Below are positions 1 through 11,369 of a stretch of 64,000 bases of DNA, piece by piece. The stretch's first letter is position 1. Each line of letters begins with the position of its first letter. Origin of the DNA: Brasenia schreberi (Eukaryota; Streptophyta; Magnoliopsida; Nymphaeales; Cabombaceae); contig JAYKKT010000064.1 of NCBI GenBank assembly GCA_036023115.1, forward strand, positions 5,880,001-5,944,000. The letters run 5' to 3'. The notes below the pieces were generated by a model. It searched no databases and was not told where the DNA came from. It worked only from the letters and a program-made list of their open reading frames with translations. The position numbers were made by a program, and so were the translations under genes.

Positions 1-150
1 TTTGTTTTGTTTCTATATGCAATTCTATCTTTTGTTTGCATTCATCATAGTGATTTCTAATGGGAATTCTGCAGGGTTGCCCCCAGTACGGCAACCACCA
101 TATGCCTCTTCTTTTTATCTTCTTGATTTGTTTCTGTTATGGATATCCAG

Positions 151-372
151 GCTGCAGTACTGGAGAACGAAGAAGTGAACAGACAGTATGATGAAGAAGT
201 TCAAGCATGCGGTCACGAGCTTCTTCAACTCGCACAGGCCCTATTAGAGCACAAAGAGCATAATAAACAGGTGTTGTCGGCCATGAAGTCTGCTGTGCAT
301 GAAACTGCAGATTGGGTCGTAGAGACTTTTAAGACTTCATGGTCCGCAAGATGGGGAACTCATGCCCAGTGA
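151..372 (+). CDS. 3'-terminal exon of an unidentified gene entering from the left
   Basis: The open frame ends with TGA at 370-372. A pyrimidine-rich tract followed by ATATCCAG just before 151 looks like a splice acceptor, so I start the exon there. An ATG at 139 in the same frame would instead give a 77-residue protein. The product is acidic and strongly helical in composition (ENEEVNRQYDEE near the start, a Leu/His/Lys-rich middle, ending in WGTHAQ), which suggests a coiled-coil C-terminus. I do not recognise the family. Upstream exons would lie outside the window. A second possible acceptor (TTCTGCAG) ends at 74. Confidence 0.4.
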   Translation, partial: AAVLENEEVNRQYDEEVQACGHELLQLAQALLEHKEHNKQVLSAMKSAVHETADWVVETFKTSWSARWGTHAQ

Positions 373-2018
373 TTCATCTTACCAATAAGGTAGCTATGTA
401 ATATACTTTTGTCCATCTGAACTAGTCTTTGCATACTTCTGCTAAGGTTTCCTTCTCGTGGAGCATCGTTTGCTATTGGCTGAACTAGAATGAAGGCATT
501 TGTGAAATCACTTGGTCAAACATTTGAAACGAAAAGGATCTTTACAGATTTTGTATTTAATTAGACTACCGTTTTGCGTACATTAACAATGCAATGGTGT
601 TCTTGGCCTTCCATCTCTTAAGTACGTGAAGATTTTAAGTTCTTAAGTTTAGCGCTGGCTTCTTTTTGGGCCGTCAAACTAGCATCCTGTATCAGTTAAA
701 AAGTTCAGCTTGTCTTAGATGAATGAATTGGCACATGCCATGTGGCAACAACAGAATGGCACGAGACATGAACTGGCCCGGATGGGTTCGAGGAAGCTGT
801 AAAACGTTTGAGGATCAAAGGGGTCTTTCTTTTGCAGGTGAGGTTAGTACATTGTACTTTTTTTCGATAAAGGGACGCTGGGACATCCCCCTTTAGTATT
901 AATTAGTAAAAGATGTTGCAGCATTTAGTTTCGAAAGAGTAACATCATTTTCAAAACTTTAATTCATTTCTTAAATAGTTTGAGGCACAAGATTATATAA
1001 AGTATTCACCGACATATTTGATGTTCCACATTAGAGCTTCATTGTGCTCTCTCCAACTACCTTGATTGTGCCTTTTTTGTTGGACACCAACTTCTTTTGT
1101 TGGCCGCTTCTCGTCTCGGAATACTTTTTCTTTCGGGACAGACTCCTCGAATAACTTATGAAGATATTTGGTATTATTTTCCCAAACTTCATCTCATAAA
1201 ATCAAGACAATAAAATCCATGTATATATTGCCCTCGCCCATGAGGATCCAACGCATCCTGACCAGAATGGATGGGGATTACCTGGTTTGACTGGGTTTAC
1301 ATAAAACCCAGGACATGTTTTCACTAGATATGGAACTCATGGTATAAGTATTCTGCTCATACCTGACGAGAAAGACACACACATGTGTGTATGTGTGCGT
1401 GCACATGTGTACATGCATTTTTTTATTTTTAACCACTAAATTTTAAAAATACATACATACATACCTTTATATTTTATGCGTATGATGTTGAATTTCAAAA
1501 AATTCAACAACTTGACCTTTACATTTTTTGATTATGTAGATTATATTTAAGATTTAATTAAAAATACTTGTAATTCTAAGAATTTTATTGAGTTGAGCTG
1601 GAATTTTCCCTATACTGTCGGGCAACGGGTGTGTACGTGGTACAAGTTTGAGGTTCGGTTATGGGTAGTATACCCGTCCCCAAGCCGCGCTATTGCCATC
1701 CGCAGAAGTCAGATGGGAGCGTTTGTTGCCTTTCACCATGTTATGTCGCCCTGACACCTTAGCGTCGTGTCGTGTGTCTTCGTTGCTTCCTTTTCTCGTT
1801 TAAACCTTTCGTTTTCTGTGTAGCGAGGTACATTAGTTACGTATCTCGTGTCTCTCTCACGCGTCAAGGTGACTCGGACGTGGTTCTCGCCAGACTCACT
1901 CGCTTCCATAAAAAAGACAATTTGTGAATCGGTTTCCGTGTTGCTGGTTTTGCTTGGAGAGTCGATCCATGGACGTCAGCCGGAGGAGGGCGAAGCTTTC
2001 ATCCTCTCAGCGCTGCGC
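373..2018. other. Intergenic, no gene seen
   Basis: AT-rich DNA between the terminal exon and the PPR gene. It holds a short alternating purine-pyrimidine stretch of CA/TG steps at about 1373-1415 and a small (ATAC)n run near 1450. The reading frame of the PPR gene stays open upstream to about 1848, but the codons there include no ATG, so I treat that part as 5' untranslated. Confidence 0.5.
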
Positions 2019-4982
2019 ATGGCTAGCAGAGCATCGACTCGTGGCTCCCTCTTCGCCGCAGCTTTTCCACTGCGGGTTCAACCGTTTCACCTCTCTTCCA
2101 ATCTCTCCGCATCCATTCTCCGTCCTTCGAAATCCGCCTCTCACAATGACACAAATATTGATCTTCTTTCTGCTCGCTTGGGTATCTCTAAAAGCACGTC
2201 GATTTTCGTCCAACTCTTCTCAATTCTTCAGAGAAACGGTGCTTTGGAAGATCGAGCTCTTCTTGGAGAGATATTTAGACTCGGAAGGCCTATAGTTCTT
2301 CGCTGGAATTTGATGATCAGATTTCACTCTCTTAATGGATTCTCGAAGGACGTCGTTCAACTGTACGCGCTCATGAAACGGACAGATTGTTCGCCGGATG
2401 AGTTTGCGTATCCTTTGGTGGTGAAGGCGTGTGTCGGCGTTTGGGATCTCAGTTTGATGGGAGCAATTCATTCTGACTCAGTGAAGTCTGGGTTTGAGCC
2501 CGATTTCTTTATTCAGACTTCTCTTGTCGATGCGTACTGTAAATTTGCGTTCATGCGGGAAGCAAGGAAAGTGTTTGACGAAATGCCTGAGCGGGATTTG
2601 GTTTGTTGGAACGCTTTGCTTTGTGGGTATGCTAGAAATGGGGATGTCGATATGAGTTTTGAATCTTTTAGGCAGATTTTGTTGTTGGGCTTTCTGCCTA
2701 ACGTGAGTACTTTGGTTAGTTTGCTTCCTTTGTGTGGTAAGCTGGGGCCCATGGAAATGGGAAGATGTATTCATGGCGTTGCTGTTAAAATTGGGTTTGA
2801 TGAAAATGAAGCTTTAATATCAACTCTCATTGCAATGTATGCAAATTGTGGAGATCTAGCAATGTGCGGACAGTTATTTGATGGAACAGTCGAGAAGGAT
2901 GTTGTGATTTGGAATTCGATGTTATCTGCCTACACACAGAATGGATTTTCTGGTGAAGTATTTGCTATTTTCAGAGCAATGCTTCGTGCAGATGTGAAGC
3001 CGGACTTGATCACTTTGGTTAATTTGATCTCGTCTTGTGGTTATCTAGGTAGCAATTGTTTTAGTGAATCCCTTCATGCTGTTGGAATTAAACATGGGTT
3101 TGTGAGCGAAACATCAGTTGTTACTGCTCTTTTATCCATGTATGCGAAGCTTGGTGAATTGGATACTGCTGACTGCTTATTTGAGAGAATGACTGAAAAG
3201 GACTTGCTGTCTTGGAATGCTTTGATCTCAGGATATGTTCAAAATGGAAGACTAATTGAGGCTTTAGATGCTCTACAGGAAATGCAGTTTGCTGGTGTAA
3301 AGTATGATATGGTTTCGATGGTTAACATTGTTTCTATATGCGGCCAGTTGCAAGACTTGTCATTTGGAAAGTGTGTTCATGCTTTTAGTCTTAGAAATGG
3401 ATTTAGTTTACACACGAACTTGTGTAATGCTCTTCTCTCAATGTATGCTGACTGTGGTCATATTTCTGCTGCCATAACCATATTTAGAAATATGGCTGTA
3501 AGAAATGTGGTCTCATGGAATGCTTTGATATCTGGGCATGTTCAAAATGGAGGATTAGTTGAAGCTCGTGAGGTTTTTCGAGAAATGGAATTTTCAGGCA
3601 TGAGATATGATGTTGTTACTCTTATCAACATTCTTCCTGCTTGTTGGAATCTTGAAAACTTTCTCGAAGGGAAGTCCCTCCATGGCCTAATATGCAAAGT
3701 TGGATATGAGTCCGATGTTTCTCTTGTGAATGGACTTATAACCATGTTCGCTAAATGTGGTGATTTAGAGGCTAGCCGTGCGTTGTTTGATAACATGAGT
3801 ATAAAGAGCATTATCTCATGGAATGCATTGCTTACTGGTTATGGTACTCGTGGCTTCTTCAAAGAGGTGATGGAATTCTTTATTCAGATGCAGGTAGAGA
3901 AGATGAAGCCTAATTCTGTAACCCTGTTGAATATTTTACCAATATGCCGATACCATATGAACGGCAAGTCCATACATGCTTTCGCTGTTAGAGCTGGTCT
4001 TATATCTGATGCTTCTCTTCTTACATCTTTAATTTGCATGTATGGTAGGTTTGGGAATGTAAATTCTGCATCCTTACTGTTTGAGATGTCTGATAAGAGA
4101 AATGTTGTTTCATGGAATGCAATAATGTCTCAGTATATCCACAATGGATATTCTGAGGCTGCTGTGACCGCATTTCGGGACATGCTCCGAATTTATACCG
4201 GACCCGACACCATGACTATTTTGGCATTGTTGTCAGCCTGCTCTCAGTTAGGAAGTCCGGATCTTGGAGAATGCATAACATCCTATGTTATTCAGATGGG
4301 GTTCATGAATGATCTTCATGTGGGCAATTCACTTATAGATATGCATTCTAGATGTGGAAACTTAAAAGCATCAAAAACGATATTTGATGGCATGCCAGAA
4401 AAGGATATTGTATCATGGAGCACTATGATTGCAGGTTATGGTATGCATGGAGATGGATCTACAGCTTTAACTTTTTTCTCAGAGATGAAGCAACATGGTA
4501 TCAAGCCTGATAGTGTTATGTTTGTGAACATCCTCTCAGCTTGTAGTCATTCTGGCCTGATTGAAGAAGGTAAAATGCATTTTAATTATATGTACAGCGA
4601 GTACAATATCACGCCGAGGGCCGAACACTATGCATGCATGGTCGATCTTTTCAGCCGTGCAGGTCATCTGGAAGAGGCAAACGACTTCATTAATAGGATG
4701 CCTTTTGAACCTTCTGCTGGTATGCTGGAATCTTTGCTCGGTGCATGCCATGTTTATGGAAATGCTGAGCTTGGCAAAAGGATCTCCCAGAAGCTTTCTT
4801 CATTGGACCCTCAAAATTTCGGATCTTATGTGTTGCTCTCCAACATTTATGCAGCTGAAGGCAAGTGGTTGGACGCTGATGTTCTGCGTGCTGACATGAA
4901 GAAGAGAGGATTGACAAAAACCCCAGGTTTTAGTTGTATTGAAGAAAGCAGCAGGGAAAGCAGATGTTTAACATACTTGTGA
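2019..4982 (+). CDS. PLS-class pentatricopeptide repeat protein with an E-type C-terminus, probably organelle-targeted
   Basis: Single-exon gene of 987 residues. I start at the first ATG of the frame (2019); the frame is open for another 57 codons upstream but has no ATG there. The N-terminus (MASRASTRGSLFAAAFPLRV) is rich in Ser, Arg and Ala and low in acid, like a mitochondrial or plastid transit peptide. About eight P-L-S repeat triplets follow, with recurring signatures such as RDLVCWNALLCGY, KDLLSWNALISGY, RNVVSWNALISGH and KDIVSWSTMIAGYGMHG. From about residue 895 there is an E domain (MLESLLGACHVYGNAELGKR, YVLLSNIYAAEGKWLDADVL) ending soon after TPGFSCIE. No DYW deaminase domain follows. 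Proteins of this class bind organelle RNA, one base per repeat, usually for C-to-U editing, splicing or stability. Lack of introns is typical. Family call is firm; target RNA and orthologue are not determinable here. Confidence 0.93.
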   Translation: MASRASTRGSLFAAAFPLRVQPFHLSSNLSASILRPSKSASHNDTNIDLLSARLGISKSTSIFVQLFSILQRNGALEDRALLGEIFRLGRPIVLRWNLMIRFHSLNGFSKDVVQLYALMKRTDCSPDEFAYPLVVKACVGVWDLSLMGAIHSDSVKSGFEPDFFIQTSLVDAYCKFAFMREARKVFDEMPERDLVCWNALLCGYARNGDVDMSFESFRQILLLGFLPNVSTLVSLLPLCGKLGPMEMGRCIHGVAVKIGFDENEALISTLIAMYANCGDLAMCGQLFDGTVEKDVVIWNSMLSAYTQNGFSGEVFAIFRAMLRADVKPDLITLVNLISSCGYLGSNCFSESLHAVGIKHGFVSETSVVTALLSMYAKLGELDTADCLFERMTEKDLLSWNALISGYVQNGRLIEALDALQEMQFAGVKYDMVSMVNIVSICGQLQDLSFGKCVHAFSLRNGFSLHTNLCNALLSMYADCGHISAAITIFRNMAVRNVVSWNALISGHVQNGGLVEAREVFREMEFSGMRYDVVTLINILPACWNLENFLEGKSLHGLICKVGYESDVSLVNGLITMFAKCGDLEASRALFDNMSIKSIISWNALLTGYGTRGFFKEVMEFFIQMQVEKMKPNSVTLLNILPICRYHMNGKSIHAFAVRAGLISDASLLTSLICMYGRFGNVNSASLLFEMSDKRNVVSWNAIMSQYIHNGYSEAAVTAFRDMLRIYTGPDTMTILALLSACSQLGSPDLGECITSYVIQMGFMNDLHVGNSLIDMHSRCGNLKASKTIFDGMPEKDIVSWSTMIAGYGMHGDGSTALTFFSEMKQHGIKPDSVMFVNILSACSHSGLIEEGKMHFNYMYSEYNITPRAEHYACMVDLFSRAGHLEEANDFINRMPFEPSAGMLESLLGACHVYGNAELGKRISQKLSSLDPQNFGSYVLLSNIYAAEGKWLDADVLRADMKKRGLTKTPGFSCIEESSRESRCLTYL

Positions 4983-6225
4983 AGATCTGGAACTTGCATA
5001 TCTTCCAACTCTAGATGTCAATTGTGGTTAACTATCTAGAATGGAGATCGGCGGTGGGGAAGGAGAAGGTCTTCCATTCGTGGTGGGGTAGGAAAGGCAA
5101 CTAGACTAATCTCTTTAACCATTGAGCTCAACGAATCGATGGCTCCTTTGATAAGAGAAAATAGGCCATGCAGTCTAATTGGATGGACATTGAGATGGCA
5201 TGAATTCCGATCACAAAACAGATCTTTGTTGCTATTAAGGATCACTGTGAAGCCTTTTAGCATAGGTGATGCCATCTGAAACTCTCTGATCTCTTCTGTA
5301 CGGGTATAGGTTAAGCGACTGTCGGCAATTGGTTCGGGCTTTGGAACTCATAAAACCACAAACAACTTTGAATTGAGTAAGATGTGTTACAGATTCCAAG
5401 CTTTGAAAGTGAAATCCTCTTGGATGAACTGGAAGGTTGCTATTAATTTTTCTTAATTGTGCATGCTTCTGTATGGGCAACCAGCCATGCTTTTGCCTTT
5501 GGTAAAAAAGAAAAAGGCAAATAGCCATGCTTTGCCTCAAGAGTACCTCCTTGCCTAGGGGTCAGCTGCAAAGCTTTCAAGGAGGTCTAGACTTCAATAG
5601 CAGAGGTGTGCTGCCACAAGGCTGAAGAAGCATGCTTTTTAGGGGGAGGCAAAACATCCAGTGTTAACCGTGGGCTATGAATTATACCAATGGCTATGTT
5701 TTTTTATAGCTTCTGTGTTCTCAGAATGTGCCTCACAGTTTGAAATTGTAACTTAGCCATTGAGATTCGTTCTGAGGATGGTATGATAGAGCGATAATCG
5801 GAAGCAATGGGTACATTGTATGAGGTAGTTTCCATGTACAAAAGGAGGGTTACATGTTTGAGCCCATAGAACACAAAAGAAGAAGGAAATGGATTATATG
5901 ATTGAGGTGGACTTTCCTTGGGGAGGCATTGGCTAGACCATATGAGGCGGTTCCCTGAAGGAGTCCCTACCCTAGTGTCTCAACCTTTTTCTCGGTCCCT
6001 GGGGGGACCGGGCACGGGGACAAAAGAACCATCCGAAATAATTGGTCCAACTAAACCAATTCAAACTGCTCGTTCGGTTTGGTCTTTCTGCTGCTGTGGT
6101 TTTGTTGGCTTAGTTTGATTTTTATTTAATGGTTTAGTCACAGCTCGATGGAGAATTATACGTGTGTGTGTGTGTGTGCATGCATGCTCGTGGTCGTTCA
6201 CATGTAAAAACATCACAATCTATAG
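4983..6225. other. Downstream flank of the PPR gene, no gene seen
   Basis: Contains the PPR 3' untranslated region and unremarkable DNA. The only structure is a short (TG)n microsatellite at about 6161-6178. Open frames here are short and have no recognisable motif. Confidence 0.5.
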
Positions 6226-6711
6226 TAGGGATGTTCACGGGACGGTAGGGCTAGGGATCATGGTCCCCGTTTTAATTCCCGCTTGGTTGTGAGCCCAGCT
6301 CCCCCTGCGGCATCCTCATCCCATCTTTGTGATAGAGACCAAAATGACCCCGATCCCCACCTCACTTCTCCCGTTGGAAGGAGAATGAATAGCAAAACTC
6401 ATAACATGTCGTTTCTGCCTCGACACTCGAGAACTTGAAAAGGGGTTTTCTCGATAAAAGCATGGAATCCACATTTATGTTAAGCCTTATCTAAAACATA
6501 TGATGAGAAAATTAAAAATATAATTAAGGAAAAAAAGGAAGATATTAAATATATATTTTAAACTAAGCTAACAAGGGGGAAGGGGGGGTTTGTGTTCCCG
6601 TTCCCACCTCAATCCATGCTAGAGATTTCTCCATTTCCATCCTCCAAATCTGTTTAGTTTGCGATGGGTTTCCATGAAAAGCGGGAGACCTTTATCCCAT
6701 AAACATCCCTA
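6226..6711. mobile_element. hAT-type MITE with TAGGGATG terminal inverted repeats
   Basis: The left end reads TAGGGATGTTCACGGGA. The right end, read on the other strand, is TAGGGATGTTTATGGGA: 15 of 17 bases match. The 486-bp body has no coding capacity and includes C/G-rich subterminal blocks (GGTCCCCG, CCCGTTCCCACC). This layout is common for non-autonomous plant hAT elements. Flanks are ATCTATAG and TGATCTAG, not a convincing 8-bp duplication, so the insertion is old or the ends are slightly misplaced. Confidence 0.6.
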
Positions 6712-7380
6712 TGATCTAGTTTGTAATTGTCAACATATTTGGCTAGTGTATTCTATAATCAACTAAATTTTGGCATGTTATTTTACTTTTTTTACTTTTG
6801 AGATGCTTTCTCCTTTGCCTTAATCATCTTTTGAGTAGTTTGAATTGAACTCGGCTTCTTATTTTCCATATGCACAACGTGTGCTCTTACTCGCACGTAT
6901 TATTTGCTCTTTACTCAATTTGGGCCACACAGTTGATGCTTGGGACCCGTGTTATGCAGGCACAAGGAGCTGTGGCTTTTCCGGCCAAGTGGTTGACTCA
7001 AAAGAACCTTTTAGTTGAAGATCTTAAACTTGATTTCCAATAATCATCAAACAATGCGAAAACAGAGGACTTAGGGCTGGCAAATGATCCGAGCCGCTGA
7101 CGGTTTGGCTGGTAAATTACTCGGTCAGGTTTGGTTCATGAAGGAAATATGTGGAATATGAGATGCTTTGTTAAGCTATAAGGGGTGAAAAAGAAAAACG
7201 AGTATTACGTTTAGCTTAGCTCCTGTTAGACCGTTAAGTATGTACAACTTATATGTGTGTAATACGGTGGCGGAGGTAAGACTACAGAATTAGGATCATC
7301 ATAATGAAACACAGGCAGGCCTCAGCACACAGTAGGACCCTGTTTTTTATTCGATTACAAGGCTTGCATTGGAACTGAAA
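6712..7380. other. No gene seen
   Basis: AT-rich intergenic sequence, probably including the 3' untranslated region of the minus-strand exon that ends at 7381. No repeats or motifs that I can name. Confidence 0.4.
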
Positions 7381-7572
7381 CTAGAGTTCCACTTTGATAG
7401 TCCCAGCCTTGAAATCAAACACCCGCCGCGTAGGGGTCACGACCTCCCAAGATTCAGATTTTTTCTTAAGAGGTTCATACGCCTCGAAGGAAGCAGCCCA
7501 TGGCCATGATAATGCCATGGACTCTTCAAGGTTTTTATCTTGGCTCCACTTATAAAAGAAAACCAGGTTAGC
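7381..7572 (-). CDS. Orphan terminal exon of an unidentified minus-strand gene
   Basis: On the minus strand an acceptor (GCGCACAG) is followed by an uninterrupted 63-codon frame that ends with TAG at 7383-7381. The peptide begins ANLVFFYKWSQDKNLEESMA, has a Trp-rich centre (LSWPWAASFEAYEP) and ends RRVFDFKAGTIKVEL. The exon is exactly 64 codons with a phase-0 acceptor, and its composition is protein-like, so I believe it is or was coding. I do not recognise the family. I found no matching upstream exon between 7580 and 9860, which is filled with transposon debris, so the gene may be interrupted by a long intron or be a relic. Confidence 0.45.
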   Translation of the reverse strand, partial: ANLVFFYKWSQDKNLEESMALSWPWAASFEAYEPLKKKSESWEVVTPTRRVFDFKAGTIKVEL

Positions 7573-9860
7573 CTGTGCGCATAGTTAGATTAAGTGATTA
7601 AATCTTATAATTTTACAAGAAAATATATGAAAAACAAAATGCTCACTTAATTCCAATAAAAAAATAATATGTTTTACTCAAAATATAGGTATAGTTATAA
7701 CTTTTAACTTTAATTAACAGTTGGCTGGCGCTGAGTTCATGTTCGGCTTGGCAGAAACGTCAGACGTCATCTTCATGAACAAACAAATTGTTGCCTGTTA
7801 TAATGTCTCCTCGACTTTCAGTGTCAATACAAATCATAAGCATTTCGATTTTATTTCGATCTAATTGCGTTAGGGATGTCAAAACAAATCATCAGGTCCC
7901 GCCTTAGGATTCACTTTATACACTTAGTCGTGTCTCGTTCCGCGAGTCTTGGGAGATCAAGCCACACCCGCTCCTCACATTTTCGTTACAACCCGACCCC
8001 ATCTTGTTTCATCCCACTTCAACCAATAAAAATATTTTTTTAATATTATATATTAATAAACCATAAGTTATTATATATAATTATATTTATATGATAAATA
8101 CATACATATAAACATATAATATATATATATATATATAAAATATAGCAGGATGAGACCGGTATACTTGAACCAGTATATGGATCTTTCATCTTGCGCCCTG
8201 TCCCCCAGCGAGACGGATTTTTGTAGTTGAAAATCTGTCCCACCTCGGATGGGACGGGATGGGTACTCATGGGCCGATAGAAATTGCTTCTATTGCCCTA
8301 AATTGTACTGCAAAAACTGCTTTCTTAAGTACTGATTGGTCTTTCCGCACATCACAGGGACACGGTTTTTTGGTGATGTCCTATGTGGACACGCACCATC
8401 ATACTCAACAAAGTGCGCAGTCAGTCAGTTTAAAATACAATAACGATATGCCTGAAACGTCATTCACTTATACAATCATATGATCGTCGGTCCAAAGTAG
8501 AGATGACCTGTTTGAAACCGACCCAGTGATTTGAATGGAAAGTGAACTGAGTCTGCAACTGGAACCGCTTAATCGAACCCGAAACCATAACTGAACCAGA
8601 GATCGTTCTTGGCTTTATTACCTTTCCTCCTCCTAGAGATGGTAATAAACATGATTCAATGTGTTTTAAGAAAACTTAACAAGGTTTGTAGTTTTATTAA
8701 TTTGATTCTTATGGTTGCCTTTTGTATTTATTAATTTAATAGAAACTCGCTAATGACATCACCTCAAGTTGACATGGAATGATGGAAGGCAATTTTATAT
8801 GATTTAAGTGATGTGGCTGCTGATTAAGCAGTCATATCATTATTAAATATTAAAATTTAATACTACTAAATTGATATATAATAATTAGTAATATTAATGA
8901 CTTTATTATTTATTAATATTTAATTTAATATGAACTAATATTTAAGTATAATATTAAATATATGTTGACATGACCAATGACCTAATAACTTAAGCAACTA
9001 ATTTAAATGGTTAACTTGATAGGTGATGTGATAATTGATGTATCACATCATATTAAAGGTAATAGTATTAGACATTTGTCACTAATTTGATTAACAATAA
9101 AAACCGCATGATAGTTCTCCTATTTAAACTAGGATTGTAATCAGAATTGGCCACTCCAAATGGCAACCGAAATAGTGTTTTGGGTTCAAACTGGAACTGA
9201 AACTGGGTGGGACCTGATTCTGTTATATGTCCTTGCATACTGTCACCAGTCATAATGTCTTGTCTAGGGGATGATGATGATCGACTGCGACAGTTCAATC
9301 CGAATTTCACTTAAGATCCACAAACCAATAAAAATATATAGAACATCATTTTCGATTTGGGCTTTTTTTATAAGACCCAATCTAATTTTTCTTTGTGGGA
9401 GTCCCAATAGGACCGAACATGCGTGTGGTACTCGGTTCACCCCAATCCTTGACCGGAAGTCTTGATACAGGTTGGATTCGGGTCATACCTGATTCATTGA
9501 TACCCCAACATCAGATGTAGAACACAAGCCCAAGACGAAGAAACAAGGATATATTTTGCGGTCAAACCTTCATGAAAATTATGGATCTCCATCTATTAAA
9601 CTTCACAATTTACATTCTCCTTTACCTCACAACTCATTGTCACTCTAATTGCTTGATGTCCTTCATACAATATTGCAAACTCCAATGTTTTATTTTTCTT
9701 TATTGTATATATTTCTTTATCCATCGCTTATTTCCACGGCTCATCTTTAGGGTTTATTCAAAACCTATTGGTTTAAAACCATGAATAAGACAAAACAAGA
9801 GATTATTTTGATTTTAACTATCACTTAGCAACTTTATTTTTAAATTAAGACGTTTATCTT
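7573..9860. other. AT-rich intergenic DNA with hAT-like debris
   Basis: At 7871 a TAGGGATGTCAAAAC end starts a C/G-rich stretch (GGTCCCGCC, CAACCCGACCCC) that runs to GGATGGGACGGGATGGGT near 8265. It resembles a damaged hAT MITE but I cannot find a matching right terminus. A (TA)n run lies at about 8118-8138. At 8500-8620 and 9130-9220 there are repeated AACCGAACC/GGAACTGAAAC-type words like those in hAT subterminal regions. No coding sequence recognised. Confidence 0.4.
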
Positions 9861-10810
9861 CTAGTGGCATAGTAGAGTTTGTGGGTCTTCTATGGGTTTC
9901 TTCAAATTCAATAAGAGATCATTTTGATTATAAATATCACTTAGCAACTTTGTCTTTAGATTAAGACTTTCATCATCTAGTAGGATAGTAGAGTTGGTGG
10001 GTCTTTTATTGGTTTCTTCAAATTCAACAAGTGACATTGAAATTTGTTCCATTTTTTTAATGCTTCAACATCCTTCCTCATTGAAATTAGCATCTCTATT
10101 AATGAATTTTCTTTCATTAGTTAGATCATTAGATCATAGAGCTTATATGCCTTCTTTCTAGCATCATATCCAACGAAGATATATTCTTTGCTTCAATCAT
10201 CAAGCATAATTCTTTTTCTTTAGGTACATAAGTATAAGTGATAATCTCAAATGAGAAACATTATGTTTTACCACATCCTATCTTAGGAGTTTTATTTTTC
10301 AGGCTACTTATGGAACTTCTATTCAACAAATATACTGCACAATCTACTGTCTCTATCCAAAACTCCTTTAGCAAATTTTTGGTTTTTAACATACTTCGAA
10401 CCATATTAAAAATAGTTGGATTTTTTCTTTTGACGAACTCCTTTTTGTTGAGATGAATAATGTGCAGTAAGCACATGGTTAACACCATTCTCTTCACAAT
10501 AAGTTTAAAATCTTTTTCATGTAAATTCCTCTCCATGATTGTTTCAATCATAGTGCTTTGATATGAAGGCCTTTCTCTTTCTTTATAAAATTTTTGTCTT
10601 CTTGAAACTATAAAAAAACTTCTGATTTCTCTTTGATAAAATATACTAAAGTTTTCTTACTATAGTTATGAATAAAAGTAAGAAAGTATTTATGCTCACT
10701 GAGTGATAATGGTATAGTCGGTGCGCACACATCCATGTGAATGAGTTGTAGAAGTTCACTTACTTTCTATTGTGTTTGGTAGCAATGTCCATGCAAGGTG
10801 ACTAACTCGG
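9861..10810 (-). mobile_element. Ty1/copia retrotransposon fragment: integrase core and the region after it
   Basis: Read on the minus strand, the block starts near 10800 with the pre-integrase/integrase boundary (LHGHCYQTQ, IHMDVCAPTIPLSLSEHKYF, YSKKTLVYFIKEKSEVF). It continues with the integrase core end at 10551-10261 (SMLKTKNLLKEFWIETVDCA, YLLNRSS) and then the region between integrase and reverse transcriptase (KFINRDANFNEEG, ending near 9861). These blocks keep copia order, but stop codons and frameshifts break the frame throughout. No LTRs or reverse transcriptase are adjacent. It is a dead fragment. Confidence 0.85.
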
Positions 10811-11369
10811 ACCGTGTTTTAATTGTTTCAGTACAAAAATCTAAATCTCACAACACTCTAGCCCTCAGTATATAACCTAAGTTACAGGGAGGCAGGTGTT
10901 CTGGAGCCATCAATCATGATTCATGTCAACTCGTTTCAAGTGGGGTTTCGTAGTTGCCACCCAAGCCCCGTCCGTCATGGAGAAGGTTTGGCAAACTTGC
11001 GTAATTGACACACCTTTTTCTGGAACATGAGCAGTTAGATAACCACCAGTCATGGGGGCAGGCATAGCTGGCACGGGACATGACTCAAGCACATAGAACC
11101 ATTATCAATAATTTAACAATAGATTTTAAATATTTGAAGAGGTTTACCAAGAAAATGCATTTAGATACACTAATAAAAAGATATTTCCTAATAAAGATCA
11201 TAGTTCAAATAACTATCCTACTATATCTCATTCTCAAATAAAGACCATGAGCTCATGACATTACATGGCTGTGTTCCCCCTAGAGGACGCATATCCCGCA
11301 CTTAATGAAATGCCCGATGAAGGCATATTGCAAAACCAATTTCAAAACCACATTTTGGCAAATTCATTC
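10811..11369. other. No gene seen
   Basis: Sequence between the copia and gypsy fragments. Nothing coding is recognised. The last ~60 bases may already belong to the gypsy element. Confidence 0.35.

Noticed and set aside
1848..2018. N-terminal extension of the PPR protein
   Set aside because: No ATG in frame before 2019; the apparent start is GTG. The peptide from 2019 already looks like a transit peptide.
5036..5540. Minus-strand ORFs after the PPR gene
   Set aside because: They overlap the PPR 3' flank, have no motif or splice support, and a random composition.
7871..8275. Second TAGGGATG-type MITE
   Set aside because: The left end is good, but no matching right terminal repeat or target duplication could be found, so I kept it only as debris.
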